The notes beneath the pieces were generated by a model, which worked only from the letters and a program-made list of their open reading frames with translations, searched no databases and was not told the origin of the DNA. A stretch of 64,000 nucleotides of DNA from Roseateles sp. DAIF2 (GTDB taxonomy: Bacteria; Pseudomonadota; Gammaproteobacteria; Burkholderiales; Burkholderiaceae_C), in assembly GCF_015624425.1 (NCBI RefSeq), contig NZ_CP049919.1, positions 5,704,001 through 5,768,000 on the forward strand. The letters are read 5' to 3'. The translations under genes were made by a program, and so were the position numbers. How positions within the stretch are numbered: the stretch's first letter is position 1; every line of letters starts with the position of its first letter. Shown piece by piece: positions 61,166-64,000 of this stretch.

Positions 61166-62979
61166 TGCGGCTTCTGCTTGTCGGTGTCGATGTCCACGTA
61201 CTGCCAGAACTGCAGGGCGAACGGTGGGCGCTTGTAGCCGATCAGCCAGGGCTGGCTGAGGTCGGTGATGATGCGATGCACCAGATAGCGGTTCGGCGCA
61301 TAGGCCGCGGTGATCCGCTGCGCCTCGCGCAGCAGGGCCAGGCGCTCGGGGCCGTCGGGCAGGGCCTGCATCTGCTCGTAGATCGCATCGAAACGGGCGT
61401 CGCGGAAGCGGCTGAAGTTCTGGTTGCCGCTCGACGGGCCGTACAGCAGCTCCAGCCCGGGCTGCACATCGGGCGTGTTGGAGCTGAAGCCCAGTTGCCA
61501 CACCATCAGCTGGCCGGCACGCGCCGACTTGAGGTTCTCGGGCCACTTGGCCACCTTGACCTCCAGGCGGATCTGCAGCGCGGACAGGTCGCGCTGCCAC
61601 ATCTCGTCGAAGGAGCGCGAGCGGGCGTCGGGCTGGCTCGCATAGCGGATCACCAGGGGCTGGCCGTCGGGCTGGTCACGCCAGCCGTCGCCGTCCTTGT
61701 CCACATAGCCATACATGTCCAGCAGGGCCTTGGCGCGCGCCGGGTCGTAGTCGCTCTGCGGATTCTTGTAGCGATCCTCATAGCCCCAGGTATAGGGCGC
61801 CACGACCGACTCGGCCCGCACCGCCTGATCGCGCCAGACCATGCTGATCTCGCGCCCGATGTCGGTGCCCAGGGCGATGGCGCGGCGCAGGGCCACGCGC
61901 TCGGGCGTGATGCCGCCCACCACCGGATCTTCCATGTTCCAGTAGTAAAGATAGCGGTCCGCAGCCAGGATGCGCTCCATCTGGATGCCCTGCCTGGCCA
62001 GGTTGGGCGCCAGCTTGCCCTTGGGCGTGGCCACCGTGGCGAAGGGGGCGGGCACGACCCAGGACAGATCGAACTCGCCGTTCAGGAAGGACAGCCAGCG
62101 CGGCTGGTCCTCCTCGATGATCGCCACCTCGACCCGGTCCACCAGTGGCAGGCGCCGGCCCTTGAAGCGCGCCAGCCAGGCCTGGCCCTGGGCGTCATCG
62201 GCATTCGGCTCGGCATCGTAGTAGCGCTCGCGGTAGCCGGGGTTCTTCTCCAGCACGACCAGCGAGCTGCGCCGCCAGCTCTTCAGCATGAAGGGCCCGG
62301 TGCCGACCGGATGCGCCATGATCTTGTCGCCGTAATACTCCACCACCTCGCGCGCCACGCCGTTGAGCAGGTCGCTGGAAGCCAGGTTGAAGAGCAGGCG
62401 CGGCCGCGGCGCCTTCAGCCGGAACTGCAGGGTGTAGCGGTCCGGCGCGCGCAGGCCCTCGATCGGCTTGTCGTAGTCGAAGGGCTTCTTGTCGTTCAGC
62501 GCGGCCTGGCGCAACTCTTCCAGCCCCAGGATGCCGACATCCCTGAAGTTGGTATAGGCCGGGCTCTTGTTGGCCGGGTCGAAGAAGCGCTTCAGCGCAT
62601 AGACGAAATCCTGCGCCACCAGCTCGCGCTTCTTGCCGCCGAAGGCCGGGTCGTCGGCGAAGTAGATCCCGGGCTTGATCCGGATGGTCCAGACCTTGAA
62701 GTCGGGCGAGCTCTCCGGCAGGTCCTGCGCGACATTGGGCCGGATCTTGTAGGGCCGGGCCAGGTAGTCGTACTCGTACAGCCCGTCGAAGATATGGCTG
62801 ACGATGATGCGCGAATAGAGATCCTGCAGCTGCGCCGGATCGAAGCCGGTTTCGGCGGCGTTGAAGGCGTAGCGCAGCACCTTGGGCGGGGGCTGAACCT
62901 GCGCCTCGGCGACCGGCGCAGCAGCCACGGCCATCAGCAGCGCGCAGCAGGCCGCCGCCCAGCAGCGACGCGCCCTCAC
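61162..62979 (-). CDS. Family-5 solute-binding protein, copy 3
   Basis: A 605-aa paralogue. The GTG start at 62979 overlaps the copy 4 stop (GTGA) and begins a signal peptide (RARRCWAAACCALLMAVAAA). It has LRYAFNAAETGFDPAQLQD, HPVGTGPFMLKSW and YGYVDKDGDGW. It is very similar to copies 2 and 4, so the array arose by tandem duplication. Confidence 0.92.
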   Translation of the reverse strand: MRARRCWAAACCALLMAVAAAPVAEAQVQPPPKVLRYAFNAAETGFDPAQLQDLYSRIIVSHIFDGLYEYDYLARPYKIRPNVAQDLPESSPDFKVWTIRIKPGIYFADDPAFGGKKRELVAQDFVYALKRFFDPANKSPAYTNFRDVGILGLEELRQAALNDKKPFDYDKPIEGLRAPDRYTLQFRLKAPRPRLLFNLASSDLLNGVAREVVEYYGDKIMAHPVGTGPFMLKSWRRSSLVVLEKNPGYRERYYDAEPNADDAQGQAWLARFKGRRLPLVDRVEVAIIEEDQPRWLSFLNGEFDLSWVVPAPFATVATPKGKLAPNLARQGIQMERILAADRYLYYWNMEDPVVGGITPERVALRRAIALGTDIGREISMVWRDQAVRAESVVAPYTWGYEDRYKNPQSDYDPARAKALLDMYGYVDKDGDGWRDQPDGQPLVIRYASQPDARSRSFDEMWQRDLSALQIRLEVKVAKWPENLKSARAGQLMVWQLGFSSNTPDVQPGLELLYGPSSGNQNFSRFRDARFDAIYEQMQALPDGPERLALLREAQRITAAYAPNRYLVHRIITDLSQPWLIGYKRPPFALQFWQYVDIDTDKQKPQ

Positions 62980-63998
62980 GAGCCGGTCCTCGCCTTCTTC
63001 CGATCCATGTCCACGTCGATGTACTGCCAGAACTGGTTGCCGAACAGGGGCCGGCGGTAGCCGGTCACCCAGGGCTGGCTCAGCTCGGTCAGCACGCGGT
63101 GCACCAGGAACTTCTGCGGCATGAAGGCCGTCGTGATCTTCTGCGCCTCGCGCAGCAGGGCCAAGCGCTCCGGCCCGTCGGGCAGGCGCTGCATCTGCTC
63201 GTAGACCTCGTCGAAACGCTTGTGCTTGAAGCGCCCCAGGTTCTGCCCGCCCGAGGTCGGACCGTAGAGGATCTCGAGGCCGGGCTGGGTGTCGGGGGTA
63301 CTCGCGGTATAGCCGAGCTGCCAGATCATCAGCTGGCCGGCGCGCGCGGCCTTCAGCTGCTCGGGCCATTTGCCGGCCTTGATGTTCAGCTTCAGGCCCA
63401 GGTTGTCCATATTGCGCTTCCACAGCTCGTCGAAGCTGCGCGACAGCGCGTCGGGCTGGCTGGCATATTCGATCAGCAGCGGCTTGCCGTCCGGCTGCTC
63501 GCGCCAGCCGTCGCCGTCGCGATCGACATAGCCGTACATCTCGAGCAGGGCACGAGCGCGCGGCAGATCGTAGTCGCCGTTCTCGTTCTTGTAGTCGGGG
63601 TCATAGCCCCAGGTGCCGGGCGCGACCACCGATTGCGCGATCACGGCCTGGCCGCGCCGCACCGTGTTGATCTCGCGCTGCGTATCGGTGCCCAGCGCGA
63701 TCGCGCGCCGCAGTGCCACCCGTTCCGGCGTATAGCCCCCGACCACGGGATCTTCCATGTTGAAGTAATAGAGCGTGCGGTCGACATTGACAAGGCGCTG
63801 CATCTGGACACCCTGCTTGGCCAGGTTCGGTGCGACCTTGCCGTTGGGCGCGGCGATGTTCGAGAACTCCAGCGGCACGCTGATGTAGTCGAGCTCGCGG
63901 TTCAGGAAGGAGAGCCAGCGCGGCTGGCTCTCCTCGATGATCGAGACCTCGACCCGGTCCAGCATCGGCAGGCGCCGGCCCTTGAACTTGGCCAGCAA
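62976..63998 (-). CDS. Family-5 solute-binding protein, copy 4 (5' end missing)
   Basis: 340 visible C-terminal residues of a fourth paralogue (LAKFKGRRLPMLDRVEVSI, YGYVDRDGDGW, ending QFWQYIDVDMDRKK). The frame is open to the right edge, so the N-terminal ~260 residues lie outside. Its stop overlaps the copy 3 start by four bases. Confidence 0.9.
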   Translation of the reverse strand: MLAKFKGRRLPMLDRVEVSIIEESQPRWLSFLNRELDYISVPLEFSNIAAPNGKVAPNLAKQGVQMQRLVNVDRTLYYFNMEDPVVGGYTPERVALRRAIALGTDTQREINTVRRGQAVIAQSVVAPGTWGYDPDYKNENGDYDLPRARALLEMYGYVDRDGDGWREQPDGKPLLIEYASQPDALSRSFDELWKRNMDNLGLKLNIKAGKWPEQLKAARAGQLMIWQLGYTASTPDTQPGLEILYGPTSGGQNLGRFKHKRFDEVYEQMQRLPDGPERLALLREAQKITTAFMPQKFLVHRVLTELSQPWVTGYRRPLFGNQFWQYIDVDMDRKKARTGS

Positions 63999-64000
63999 GG

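Noticed and set aside
59279-63060. 652- and 660-codon plus-strand frames opposite the solute-binding proteins
   Set aside because: They are antisense shadows; the similar appearance of the two follows from the paralogy of the real genes.

Overview
This is a 64-kb stretch of very GC-rich chromosome. Its codon use is strongly GC3-biased, so antisense frames stay open for hundreds of codons. Gene order and protein families (mreBCD-mrdA-rodA next to gatCAB, CzcI-type efflux leader protein, AfArsR-like ArsR, LMW-PTP ArsC with Acr3, DUF4124 protein beside pyrE) point to a betaproteobacterium of the order Burkholderiales, most likely the Roseateles/Mitsuaria/Rubrivivax group. That placement is inference from gene content; no rRNA or tRNA gene is visible.

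Layout. 1-2184: the end of a TctD/QseB-like response regulator and its TctE/QseC-like sensor kinase. 2194-7914 (minus): the rod-shape operon mreB-mreC-mreD-mrdA-rodA, with four-base overlaps from mreC to rodA and a terminator-like hairpin in the mreB leader. 8202-11467 (plus): gatCAB, closed by a bidirectional terminator. 11528-12864 (minus): pyrE and a DUF4124 protein. 12991-15228 (minus): a TonB-dependent receptor, divergent from xthA. 16280-18943: a DUF2165 membrane protein and MFS exporter, divergent from a Cys-rich SufR-like regulator. 18984-21320: a TPR-GAF-GGDEF protein. 21549-27271: a lipoprotein with seven DUF7151-like EF-hand-like repeats and a collagen-like stretch, convergent with a 1222-aa BTAD/cyclase-like/AAA/TPR regulator.

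27276-41565 is a metal and metalloid resistance block. CadR faces the P-type ATPase CadA across a textbook MerR-type promoter. CadA is followed by czcI, czcC, a small His-rich membrane protein, czcB, czcA and a His-rich exported protein. The arsenic part is arsR-arsC-acr3 plus a Cys-rich MarR regulator and a natural fusion of an ArsN2-like acetyltransferase to a flavin oxidoreductase. Both cadA and arsR have promoters that place transcription start at the start codon, suggesting leaderless mRNAs.

41636-51966 is mixed: two transporters, AraC, LLM-class monooxygenase, dihydroneopterin aldolase, MBL hydrolase, LuxR and Crp/Fnr regulators, an M48 protease, a flavin reductase, a thioredoxin-2-like protein that has lost both catalytic cysteines, a decayed GntR/membrane-protein remnant that still has its operator, and a small membrane protein. 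51985-57547 holds a PAS-GGDEF sensor, two unknown small proteins, a ZntB/CorA-type transporter, a DJ-1/PfpI protein and a DUF1801 protein. 57567 to the end (minus) is a run of at least four paralogous, translationally overlapping family-5 solute-binding proteins, the last cut by the window edge.

The least conventional items are the DUF7151/BTAD-regulator pair, the ArsN2-flavoprotein fusion with its Cys-rich MarR, the CadR variant lacking a usual metal ligand, the CGPC-less thioredoxin, and the tandem solute-binding protein array.
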